A DNA stretch of 6,112 bases from Elusimicrobiota bacterium (GTDB lineage Bacteria; Elusimicrobiota; Elusimicrobia; 2-02-FULL-39-32). Positions 1 to 6,112 of this stretch are shown here, one piece after another. The stretch is from contig JAHFBY010000127.1 of NCBI GenBank assembly GCA_023249835.1, forward strand, positions 1-6,112, written 5' to 3'. Every line of letters begins with the position of its first letter. Position 1 is the stretch's first letter. Position numbers and translations under genes: made by a program. The notes beneath the pieces are model-generated. The model was not told the DNA's origin. It saw only the letters and a program-made list of their open reading frames with translations, and made no database searches.

Positions 1-306
1 AGCTGTGGACTCTTTGGCCGCGGACACCGCGTTTTGACCGGAAGAAAACCTGCTTTGCGCCGCGGCAAGCGATTCCGCCAAATCTTTCGCATTTTTTGCC
101 AGAGGGTCGTACTGCGTTTGCAAAGTCGCGGCGTTGCGCGAAAGCGTATCCAACTGCGCGCTGCCTTCTAAAATTAGTAGGTTCAAATTACCCCACTCTG
201 TATAAACGTCGTGATAGTGTTGTATGGTATTGAAACTGTTGCCCAAGTGGTCAGTTAAAGAATTAAGTTTCCTTAGCGCGTCCACTTCCAAATAAATATC
301 GTTGTG
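1..306 (-). other. Helical tail after the tyrosine-rich patch, cut by the window edge
   Basis: Residues 1936-2037. After a His/Asn/Tyr-containing stretch (for example HYHDVYTEW, residues 1965-1973), the sequence returns to Ala/Ser/Leu/Gln/Lys-rich helix such as KDLAESLAAAQSRF (residues 2009-2022). The frame is still open at base 1, so the protein continues beyond the window. The texture matches the earlier coiled-coil region, suggesting that the Tyr-rich patch interrupts one longer helical domain. Confidence 0.6.
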
Positions 307-3300
307 ATTAACTTCATAGGTGCCGTAGTAACCGTCCTCTACTGTCAATATACGGTAATCGTACGTACTGACGCGAGCTTTATACTCCATATAATGCCCG
401 TAGTAGTAGTATCCAAAAAATGCGAGAAGAGGCCGGCGTCCGTACTCATAAATTTCCGCCACGTCGGTCGCGTTTCTGTATTTCCAGGCATCCAGCGTTG
501 CGGTTTGATCGGATTCCAACTTTCTGGCCGCGTCCAGTTGTTCCGCTACTTTAGCACGGTCAGACTCGGCTTGCTGGTATTGGGCTTGGAGCTGCTGAAC
601 TGCTAACTCGGCGCTCGAAAGCTCAAAATTGGCCTGCGCCAGGTCGCGGGCGTTTGCCGCCAACTGGTCAACGTAACCGCCCGTACCCTCGCTTAGCGAT
701 TGGCACAGTTCCATAAACTCTTTCGCGCCGGCCGCCAAAGTTTCGCTCTTTTGTAAAACGGACTGGGCCGCGTCGCGCAAAGATTGCACTGCGGTTTCAG
801 GTTTCCACACTCTAAACGCGTACAGCGCCTCTTCGCTTGCTTTGTCAGTGGGCAGGAACCCCGCGGTCGCGGACTGAGCCGCGCTCTCTTTACGGTTTAA
901 ATCAAAGAGCGCGTTCACCCAATCTTGATATTTATACTGCAGATCTTGGACCTTGGCTGTCACAGAAGCCGGCAAAACGTTTGCCGATGCGTTTAAACTT
1001 GCCAACACCGTTTCCATTTCAAGCTGTTCCGCCAATCTTGATTGGGCCCAACCCGAGAGGTTAGCGCTGGAATCTTTCCACAAACTCAACTGTTCGCGCA
1101 AAAAGCGCTCCGTTTCCATCACCTGCGCGGAAGATTCCGATAACAGCGCGATTGCAGACTCTAACTCCGCGTTTGCCGCATCAAAACCCGATTCGAACCG
1201 CGCTTGATCGGCCAACCGTTCAGACTGCAAGTTCCGCACCGTTTCCATGACCGCTTCCACTTGATCGGCTTGCGGCAGAGAAAGTCCAAACTCCTTTTGT
1301 GTTTGGCTATAAACTTTTTCCCATTCGCTGTAAACAGAGTCAACCTCTGCCTGTGCAGCGGCAACTTGTTCGGACTGTTTGGAGAAAACCGCGTTCAATT
1401 CGTCCAAAGAGGTTTTTATGGAGGAAAGCTCAGCAAATTCTTGGAACTCGTAACCGCGCTTAAGCGAATTTAAATCATAGTCGGTCATTTGGCCGGCGGG
1501 GTTATACCGAACATTTTGATAACGGTTAATGGAAACTTGCTCTTTAACCTCGCGCGTCCTTTGCGCAATATCAGCGGAGAGCGCGGCCTTTTCCTGGGGA
1601 GAAAGGTTTTGCCAATTCAGTTCCGCTTGATCCACGTGAACCACGTCCCCTTCGAAGGAAGTCTCGGTATAAGCGATCGATTGGTCCAAAGCGTTATAAG
1701 TCATATCATAACGCAGGAGCTGGGTTACCTTGTCTAAAGGTTTGCCGTCAGAATCTTGCCCTGTTTCGTGCAGGCGCGCGGAATAGATTGCCTGGTTGTG
1801 AGAAGAACCAATATAGGTCACCGCAATTTGAGACAGGCTCTTTTTTTGCGGGTAGAGCGTGTTCAAACTCTCTTCCTGCCACTCGGTAGGACGTCCAAGG
1901 GCGTCTTGATCAATTTGAATGCGGCGCGTAACCGTGGCAGTATAGTCAAAGGGGTGCAGCTTGGCATAGGCGGAATCAGGATCAGATATGGCGTCTGTGC
2001 CCGCCATAGTAAAGAGCTCCTTTAAGTTGGCTAAAGAGCTTGTAAACAAGTCAGAAATACCGGCGCGAAGTTCAACGGCCGTTTCCGCGGCAGAAATGAG
2101 ATTTTCTTGAACCTGCAAGGTTAAACTTGCAGCTTGCGCCTTCACGTCCTGAAAGAACGCAGCCAATCCATCGGTTAAAGATGCGGCCCATGAATAAGGA
2201 GAGAGCCATTCTTTAAATTTATCGACCAAATCCCGGCTATACCCTAAAAGCGCGGCAAGCGTAAATAATGGGCCGGACAGGGTTTGTTCCTCGGTTCCAT
2301 TGGGGTTTTCCAGCCACTCAACAAGTGAACGTTTGGCCAAAGATTCTAAATCGCTTTCCCCCGCCACTTTACGCTCTTCGAGCTTGCGTCCGTCGGAATC
2401 GTAGCGGATTTGATCCACAACTGTTTGCGATGGCGTTGCCGATGCTCCGGAACCGATCAGGAGTTCTTCATAGCCGGCCAACATTCCAGCGGTTCCAGCA
2501 GATTTGTCATAATAGCGCATATTTCTGCGCAGCAGGTTTTGGCTATAGTCTTGGCTCCCGTCCTGGGTCTGTTTATGCGTCGTGTTTTCTTCAAAGTATG
2601 CGATGAGTTTGCCCTGATCGTTATATTGGGCGCGGCTCCACTCCTGAACGCTGTCGGTCGTTTCCAAACCATCAGCGCTCACGCGCACAGTGTGCGTGAG
2701 ATTGTGCTCTTTTTTTCCGTTCGCGGTGTACCCGTCGGCAAAGTCCGCGCTCCAATCCGTGATATATTTTGCGTCTAACTTTTTCTCGTTATTTTCCGTT
2801 AAATATTCAAGACCAACTTCATGATATTTTAATAGCCGGTCCATGTTTCCATAGCCCACAGCGTTCCAATCCGAGACCACCTCTTTGCCTTCGGACTGCA
2901 AGGACTGATGATAACTCGAGGTTCGTTCCAACGCATCATAGAGCCCTTGGCTCCAAGCTTTAACGTAACGTTCAGAAACCACGTCCCATCCGGTTTCCAG
3001 GTAGTCTGCGGTTTGACCAAAAATATTATAGGATACGCCGGTCTGTATTTTTTCGTAACGGCCGTTCTCGTTCCAACCGCTCTCCTGCCAATCTGTTACC
3101 CGTCCCAAAACATCGTATCCGCTTAGGACCATAGAATCGAACTTGCGCAACGCGGCGGCGCTGCCCCAATCTCTTTGCACCGCTTCCAAGTTAGAGGTTC
3201 CCTCTTCATGGAATCCCGCGACAAAACTATTGTCGTCGTAGGTGATGTTGGATCGGGTTAAATCAGAATGGCCCAGCCAGTCTGAATCCTGAACTTCCCG

Positions 3301-6112
3301 ATAGCCCAAGGCCCTGCCTTGATCGTCCAGCGCGCTGGCGTTCCAGGATCGGGTATAAGGATCCTCATTTTTAATACCGGTTTCCTTGTAGCTAAGGAGG
3401 CGTCCAAAAGAGTCGTAGGTCATTGACTCTTTGCTCAACTGGGAATGGGTGTCCAGGAGGAGAACCCCTAGCAGATCAACCGCGTTTCTATCGATATTTT
3501 CCGTATAAGAAAGCAGGAGTCCCCGCTCATCATAAACGCCGTTAGTCCAAGTCCGCGTTTGATTTTCCGTTGCCTCTAAATATTTTGTCTCCGGAGAATA
3601 ATAGCGGATCGTACTCTCTTCGCTAAAACCCGTGGAATGGCCGGACCGGTCGTAACCGGCAAGCTCTTGCGCGCGCCAAAGTTTAGAAATGGTGCGCAAA
3701 GTTACATCAGGAGCGCTTTCGGAACTGTCTTCAGTGTACTCGCTCAAACGTCCCCAACCGTCGTAAAGTGTTTGGGTCTGTTCGCGCGTTGTGCTCAGGG
3801 TTTGGCCTTGCACCGCAGAGCCGAAATCTCGTTTAACCTCTTCGTAATAGTGTTTGAGTTGTCCTTGGACATTGTATCCATCGTAAAATTCCGCGGACCA
3901 TTTTTTTTCATAGTTCCCGTTTTCCCGATTTTTTCCGGTTGCATGATAAGAACTGAGCTGCCCGTTACGGTTATAGTCGCCTTCGGTCCAAAGCTCATGA
4001 TAACTTCCATTGGCATCGCTTTGCCCCTCTTCAAGGTAAGAGCGTTTGCGTTCCTGGTCGTCATAAACAACTTGCGAAGTGTGGCGAACAAAATTGCCCA
4101 AGGGATTTGCCCCCTCTTCGCTCCAACCCATTAATTGGCCCAGACCGTTATAGGAAAGAGCTTGCCAAGCCTCCTTGGTGAGCTGTCCAAAAAAGTCTTT
4201 GACCTGTTGCCGGTAAGAAAGGATACGGTTTTGATCGTCGTACACTATTTCCGAACGGTCGGTACGTTGTTCGGTAAAAAATGTTTCCCCTCCGTTTTGT
4301 ACTGCGCGTTCGCTATAGCTTAAAACTTTTCCAAAAGCGTCATAATCCGTACTAATCCTTTCGGTCTGTTTAACAACTTTCGGTGCGGCACTCGAACAAC
4401 TCTCCTGCAAATAGCTGATAACGCGGCCCCAAACATCGTAGCGGGTAGAAGACTCTGATACAGTTGCGGTCTCATCTAAAACCGGTTCCTTGGACACGCG
4501 ATGAGTTGTCTCTTGCTTACCGATCAATTGACCCAAATCGTTATAGCTGAGTAGGGAAAGGTCAACCTTGCGCGTTACCCCCGGTTCCGAACTTGCGCTA
4601 AAAGTATCTTCGCTTGCAATCAAGCGGCCATAAGAATCATAAAGGGAGTCTGTCCGTATTTGGGTTTCGCTGGTATTGATCCCAGTACCGGTTTTTTCCG
4701 TTACTAATGTAAAGCCTTTTTGAGAGTCCGCGCGGTAAGTAATATCGCTATAACGTTGAACCACGCTTAAGTCCGGTTTATCCGATGTGCTGATGCGGTC
4801 GGTTTGAGCGTCCCTTAGTCCGTTATCGCCGTAAGAGAGAGCGCTTTGGGTTTGGGCCGTGACGCCTGCTTTTGTTTTGGATTCGTCGTATTTGATCAGT
4901 TCGCCCAATCCGTTGTATTGGCCCTGGCTCCAAGTCAGGTTTTCTTTGGCATCGCCAGAAATGTTTGTCTCTTGTATATAAGCGATCAACTGCCCGTTTG
5001 AATTATAATTGGCGTCATGATAATCGGTCGTAACAGTTTGGTCATAGGTTAAAAGATCAATGCGGGAGAAGCGGCGCGCAATTTGATTGTAACTCTTCAC
5101 CAAATTGTCCAAATTATAGTTTGCGCTCCAAGAGATATCCTCTGCCATTTCCGGCGCCGCTGTATCGGATAAGAGCTTTTGAACGTACCCGGTCAACCGG
5201 CCTAATTGGTCATAAACTTGCCCGGATCGTTCCTGCACTACCACTGAACTATTTTTTGTAACGGAGTCCCTATAACCCAGGAGTTGTCCCAACCCATTAT
5301 AGGATTGGTTGCTGCGCCCGGTAACTTGGCGAGTTTGCAAAGTTAAGTTGTCGAAGATTTCCAGATAACTTTTCTGGTGGTTAAGGCTCAAATAGCCTAT
5401 CTCGGAAAGTTCGCGCACGGTCTCCACATGCAGAGACGTATCCGAACCCTCTCGGTTATGCTTTAGCGTTTCTTCCCGGCTATCGGTTAATTGACCATAA
5501 GAATTATACTTGGCTCCGGAATAGATGACTTGGGTAAGAAGGTCAGGCTCTGCGCTGGACTTAACAGTGTCCTCATACCCGCTCATTCGGGCTTGACCGT
5601 CATATTGGATTAGAGAACGTTCTGTCTCAGTGTGGTTTCGGATCGTTTCTCCCTCCTGGTCCAGGCTCTCTTTATAACCTTGGACCAATCCCCAATCGTT
5701 ATATTTTACCGCTTGCCAAAAACGTTTTTCAGTTATGCCGGGTTCAGTAATTTTTTGGGTCTGCTCCGTTTGTAAGCGGCCCCAAACATCGTACTCTCTT
5801 GCCAGCGTTAACTCTTTGACGCTGAGGTCAAAAGTTGCGCCGTTGTCTGCTGCGCTATATTCCCGGCGCGTTGACCCAGAAGCGGTCAGGCTGCCCAAAG
5901 CGTTATATTTCGCATTAGCAAAATCAATATGCACTCCCAGCTCCGGATTCTCAGTTGAACTTTGCGTTTCCGCATAACTTGCAATCTGTCCCAACCCGTC
6001 ATAGACAATACCGCTTCGATCCTCAGTACGGGTTTGGTTTAAAGCGGGGTTTCCCTCGGCAATGACTTCGATTACTTTATGTTCATGCTTCACTTGTCCG
6101 GAACTGTTCCAA
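1..6112 (-). CDS. Giant YD-repeat and coiled-coil protein, internal fragment open at both ends
   Basis: One reading frame stays open on the minus strand for 2037 codons, edge to edge; with equal base use the chance of this is roughly 10^-42. It makes a sensible protein: about 42 variant YD-repeat units (residues 1-1249 and 1396-1548), a non-repeat island (1250-1395), a long coiled-coil-like region (1549-1877), a Tyr-rich patch (1878-1935) and a helical tail (1936-2037). YD repeats occur in RHS, toxin-complex C, wall-associated and teneurin proteins, which are large exported shells or fibres. A surface or secreted role is therefore inferred, not shown. I found only two cysteines (residues 572 and 1803). 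No signal peptide, membrane segment, enzyme motif, RHS core motif or toxin domain is visible, and no start or stop lies in the window, so the true length is unknown. The frame is certain; the function is not. Confidence 0.96.
307..480 (-). other. Tyrosine-rich patch with a run of four Tyr
   Basis: Residues 1878-1935 hold 14 tyrosines in 58 residues, including GYYYYGHYMEY (1900-1910) and DGYYGTY (1926-1932). Tyr-Asp occurs at 1917-1918, but the +4 Gly and the rest of the YD unit are missing, so this is not counted as a repeat unit. It sits between two helical stretches. It could be a small beta-rich hairpin or domain, or a sticky aromatic patch; I do not recognise a family. Confidence 0.6.
400..411. 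repeat. (GTA)4 trinucleotide microsatellite
   Basis: Four tandem GTA triplets on the + strand are in register with the minus-strand frame and encode Tyr1901-Tyr1904 as four identical TAC codons. Copy-number change here would add or remove whole Tyr residues without breaking the frame. Confidence 0.85.
481..1467 (-). other. Long coiled-coil-like region (about 330 residues)
   Basis: Residues 1549-1877 are rich in Ala, Gln, Glu, Leu and Ser, poor in Pro and Gly, and have no YD units. The texture is that of long helices (AAAQAEVDSVYSEWEKVY, residues 1584-1601, is typical). Short breaks occur near Pro1613, Pro1713 and Pro1754. The clearest heptads lie at residues 1824-1865. It probably forms helical rods or bundles after the repeat shell, as a stalk, spacer or oligomerisation element. 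No enzyme or binding motif is visible. Met-Glu-Thr recurs at 1622, 1665 and 1699, a possible trace of internal duplication. Confidence 0.75.
517..642 (-). other. Best heptad-repeat coiled-coil segment
   Basis: Residues 1824-1865 keep a strict a/d heptad. Position a is Leu1824, Leu1831, Val1838, Tyr1845, Arg1852, Leu1859. Position d is Ala1827, Ala1834, Leu1841, Ala1848, Val1855, Ala1862. All but Arg1852 are hydrophobic or Ala, and Gln, Glu, Ser and Lys fill the outer positions. The many Ala at d suggest a tightly packed (Alacoil-like) pairing. Confidence 0.75.
1468..1926 (-). repeat. Second, sparser block of four YD-type units
   Basis: Residues 1396-1548 hold units starting at 1402 (QDALGRPTEW, first Tyr replaced by Gln), 1433 (degenerate, Tyr1433 and Tyr1443), 1472 (YNALDQSIAY) and 1536 (YNPAGQMTDY). 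Spacings are 31, 39 and 64, so the last unit is set apart by a helix-like linker (around LSPQEKAALSADIAQ, residues 1503-1517). The array then ends and the coiled-coil region begins. This block shows that the protein returns to the repeat fold after the island. Confidence 0.75.
1927..2364 (-). other. Non-repeat island between the two repeat blocks, helix-like
   Basis: Residues 1250-1395 have no YD units, leaving 165 residues between unit starts 1237 and 1402 against the usual 28-41. The segment is rich in Ala, Leu, Ser, Asp and Glu and looks mainly helical. It has a short hydrophobic stretch (GPLFTLAALLGY, residues 1280-1291), then alternating acidic, basic and hydrophobic residues through about 1368 (for example DLVDKFKEWL and ISDLFTSSLANLKELF). 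The hydrophobic stretch is too short for a normal membrane span. I do not recognise the domain. It could be an inserted helical module or a spacer; a remnant of decayed repeats is less likely because no tyrosine ladder remains. Confidence 0.65.
2701..2871 (-). repeat. Copy 2 of the duplicated block with a three-residue insertion
   Basis: Residues 1081-1137. It contains KYHEVG, then ENNEKK, and after extra residues the core WSADFADGYTANGK, parallel to copy 1 (WSAEFYDGYNVQGQ). The canonical first Tyr has become Ala1125, and the second aromatic position is Asn1137. This copy is therefore more degenerate and may have lost part of the repeat's structural role. The linker between the shared Lys-Lys and Trp is longer than in copy 1 by about nine residues. 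Confidence 0.55.
3832..4002 (-). repeat. Copy 1 of a duplicated block with a three-residue insertion
   Basis: Residues 704-760. The block reads as a unit containing SYHATG, then ENGNYEKKW, then a core in which three residues (Asp-Gly-Tyr) have been added: WSAEFYDGYNVQGQ. The same order of elements occurs at residues 1081-1137. No other unit in the window has Trp-Ser-Ala-acidic-Phe followed by Asp-Gly-Tyr. This suggests the two blocks are a long-range duplication rather than independent drift. Confidence 0.6.
4423..4440 (-). repeat. 18-bp direct repeat, copy 1 (encodes YDVWGR)
   Basis: These 18 bases are identical to + 5776-5793 and encode Tyr558-Arg563. The identity stops at the next base on both sides. 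It is one of the few places where two units share the same codons as well as the same residues. Confidence 0.85.
5776..5793 (-). repeat. 18-bp direct repeat, copy 2 (encodes YDVWGR)
   Basis: Identical in all 18 bases to + 4423-4440; encodes Tyr107-Arg112. The copies are about 1.35 kb apart in the same orientation, so they could in principle support recombination, although 18 bp is short for that. Confidence 0.85.

Larger units (their letters stand above)
2365..4152 (-). repeat. Zone B of the array: units with Gly(+13) and Trp(-5) linkers
   Basis: From residue 654 the linker changes. Eight units have Gly exactly 13 residues after the first Tyr (Gly667, 696, 726, 912, 971, 1012, 1041, 1100), mostly inside E-[ESTV]-G. 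Trp sits five residues before the next unit start at Trp649, 708, 738, 855, 923, 1053, 1082, 1120 and 1158 (examples WSQGLY, WSRAQY, WTEGDY). Several linkers also contain N-G-x-Y (Tyr704, 734, 1019). Only one proline-type linker is found here (Pro801). The unit at 1201 has four extra residues between its two tyrosines. The unit at 999 is preceded by an insertion of about 12 residues after Trp982. Confidence 0.7.
2365..6111 (-). repeat. Main array of about 38 variant YD repeat units (protein-level repeat)
   Basis: Units start with Tyr (or a substitute) at residues 1 (Trp), 37, 69, 107, 137, 170, 202, 240, 271, 300, 332, 369, 399, 427, 459, 491, 523, 558, 590, 624, 654, 683, 713, 746, 783, 820, 860, 899, 928 (Leu), 958, 999, 1028, 1058, 1087, 1128, 1163, 1201 and 1237. 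The consensus is Y-[DN]-x-x-G-[RQK]-[LV]-x-x-[YWF]-x-[EQD]. Over all 42 units in the protein, 30 have Gly at +4 and 30 have an aromatic residue at +9. Of those last 30, 28 have Glu, Gln or Asp at +11. Clear examples are YDQLGRLTGY (300), YNGLGQLLGY (271) and YDSFGRLLSY (899). The first half matches the RHS/YD repeat; the second aromatic and acidic/amide positions are not part of the usual RHS unit. In known YD proteins such repeats build a beta-sheet shell or spiral, and a similar fold is inferred here. Units at 240, 332, 459 and 1128 are degenerate. Confidence 0.9.
4153..6111 (-). repeat. Zone A of the array: units with proline-type linkers
   Basis: In residues 1-653 the linker after the YD core often carries Pro followed by an acidic, Gly or Lys residue and then Leu/Val/Ile/Met. 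It lies 17-20 residues after the first Tyr: Pro56, 124, 189, 320, 446, 510, 543 and 577 (examples NPEL, EPDL, KPDL, EPGV). Linkers are rich in Ser, Thr and Glu. None of the zone A units has the Gly at +13 that marks zone B. Trp five residues before the next Tyr is seen only at Trp132 and Trp394, with a near case at Trp328. The zone boundary near residue 650 is approximate, and units 590 and 624 look transitional. Confidence 0.7.

Noticed and set aside
2238..2280. Transmembrane segment in the island (around GPLFTLAALLGY)
   Set aside because: The hydrophobic run is only about 12 residues and is followed directly by charged residues, too short for a normal membrane span.
304..2778. Several open frames of 75-122 codons on the + strand
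   Set aside because: They overlap one another and the giant gene, show no recognisable protein texture and have no convincing ribosome binding sites. They are by-products of the long minus-strand coding region.
1161..4091. Short minus-strand open frames in other registers (at 1161-1364, 2457-2672, 2829-3020, 3795-4091)
   Set aside because: They lie inside the giant gene in a different register on the same strand; their translations lack the repeat pattern and composition seen in the main frame.
3637..4134. A 165-codon open frame on the + strand with a hydrophobic, membrane-like translation
   Set aside because: It lies exactly codon-on-codon antisense to the giant gene. Complements of polar codons tend to read as hydrophobic ones, which explains the membrane look. 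The minus-strand product has clear YD repeats over this stretch.
1..6112. RHS polymorphic toxin or toxin-complex C protein
   Set aside because: Only the YD core is shared. I found no RHS core motif, autoproteolysis site or C-terminal toxin domain in the window. It could still lie outside, so this is unproven rather than excluded.
1..6112. Regulatory sites, terminators, tRNA, rRNA, CRISPR array or mobile element
   Set aside because: The entire window is coding. The regular spacing seen is a protein repeat with diverged DNA, not identical DNA repeats with spacers. No transposase-like frame, terminal inverted repeat or RNA gene was recognised.

Overview
The whole window is the inside of one enormous protein-coding gene on the minus strand. 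Reading the reverse complement with codons on + positions 1-3, 4-6 and so on up to 6109-6111, I went through all 2037 codons and found no stop. The gene runs off both edges, so its start, stop, promoter, ribosome binding site, terminator and neighbours are outside the window. There is no intergenic DNA here. Residue numbers below count from the right edge: residue 1 is + 6109-6111 and residue 2037 is + 1-3. N-terminal is therefore to the right and C-terminal to the left.

Layout, in protein order. (1) + 2365-6111 (residues 1-1249): a long array of degenerate YD-type repeats, about 38 units spaced 28-41 residues apart. The core is Tyr-Asp/Asn-x-x-Gly-Arg/Gln-Leu, usually followed by a second aromatic residue at +9 and Glu/Gln/Asp at +11. 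The array splits into two zones with different linkers. (2) + 1927-2364: a non-repeat, helix-like island of about 146 residues. (3) + 1468-1926: four more repeat units, more widely spaced. (4) + 481-1467: a long Ala/Gln/Glu/Leu/Ser-rich region of coiled-coil type. (5) + 307-480: a tyrosine-rich patch containing four consecutive Tyr. (6) + 1-306: more helical sequence, cut by the window edge.

YD repeats are known from RHS proteins, insecticidal toxin-complex C proteins, wall-associated proteins and teneurins, which are large secreted or surface proteins. This variant, with its second aromatic position and acidic/amide position, does not look like the standard RHS unit. I see no RHS core cleavage motif and no toxin domain in the window. 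Only two cysteines were found in 2037 codons, which fits an exported protein but does not prove it.

The organism cannot be fixed from this window. An intron-free bacterial-style reading frame of this length, filled with variant YD repeats and coiled coil, resembles the giant proteins reported from uncultivated phyla such as Omnitrophota. That assignment rests on recollection of the family style and is tentative. No function can be assigned beyond a probable large surface or secreted repeat protein.
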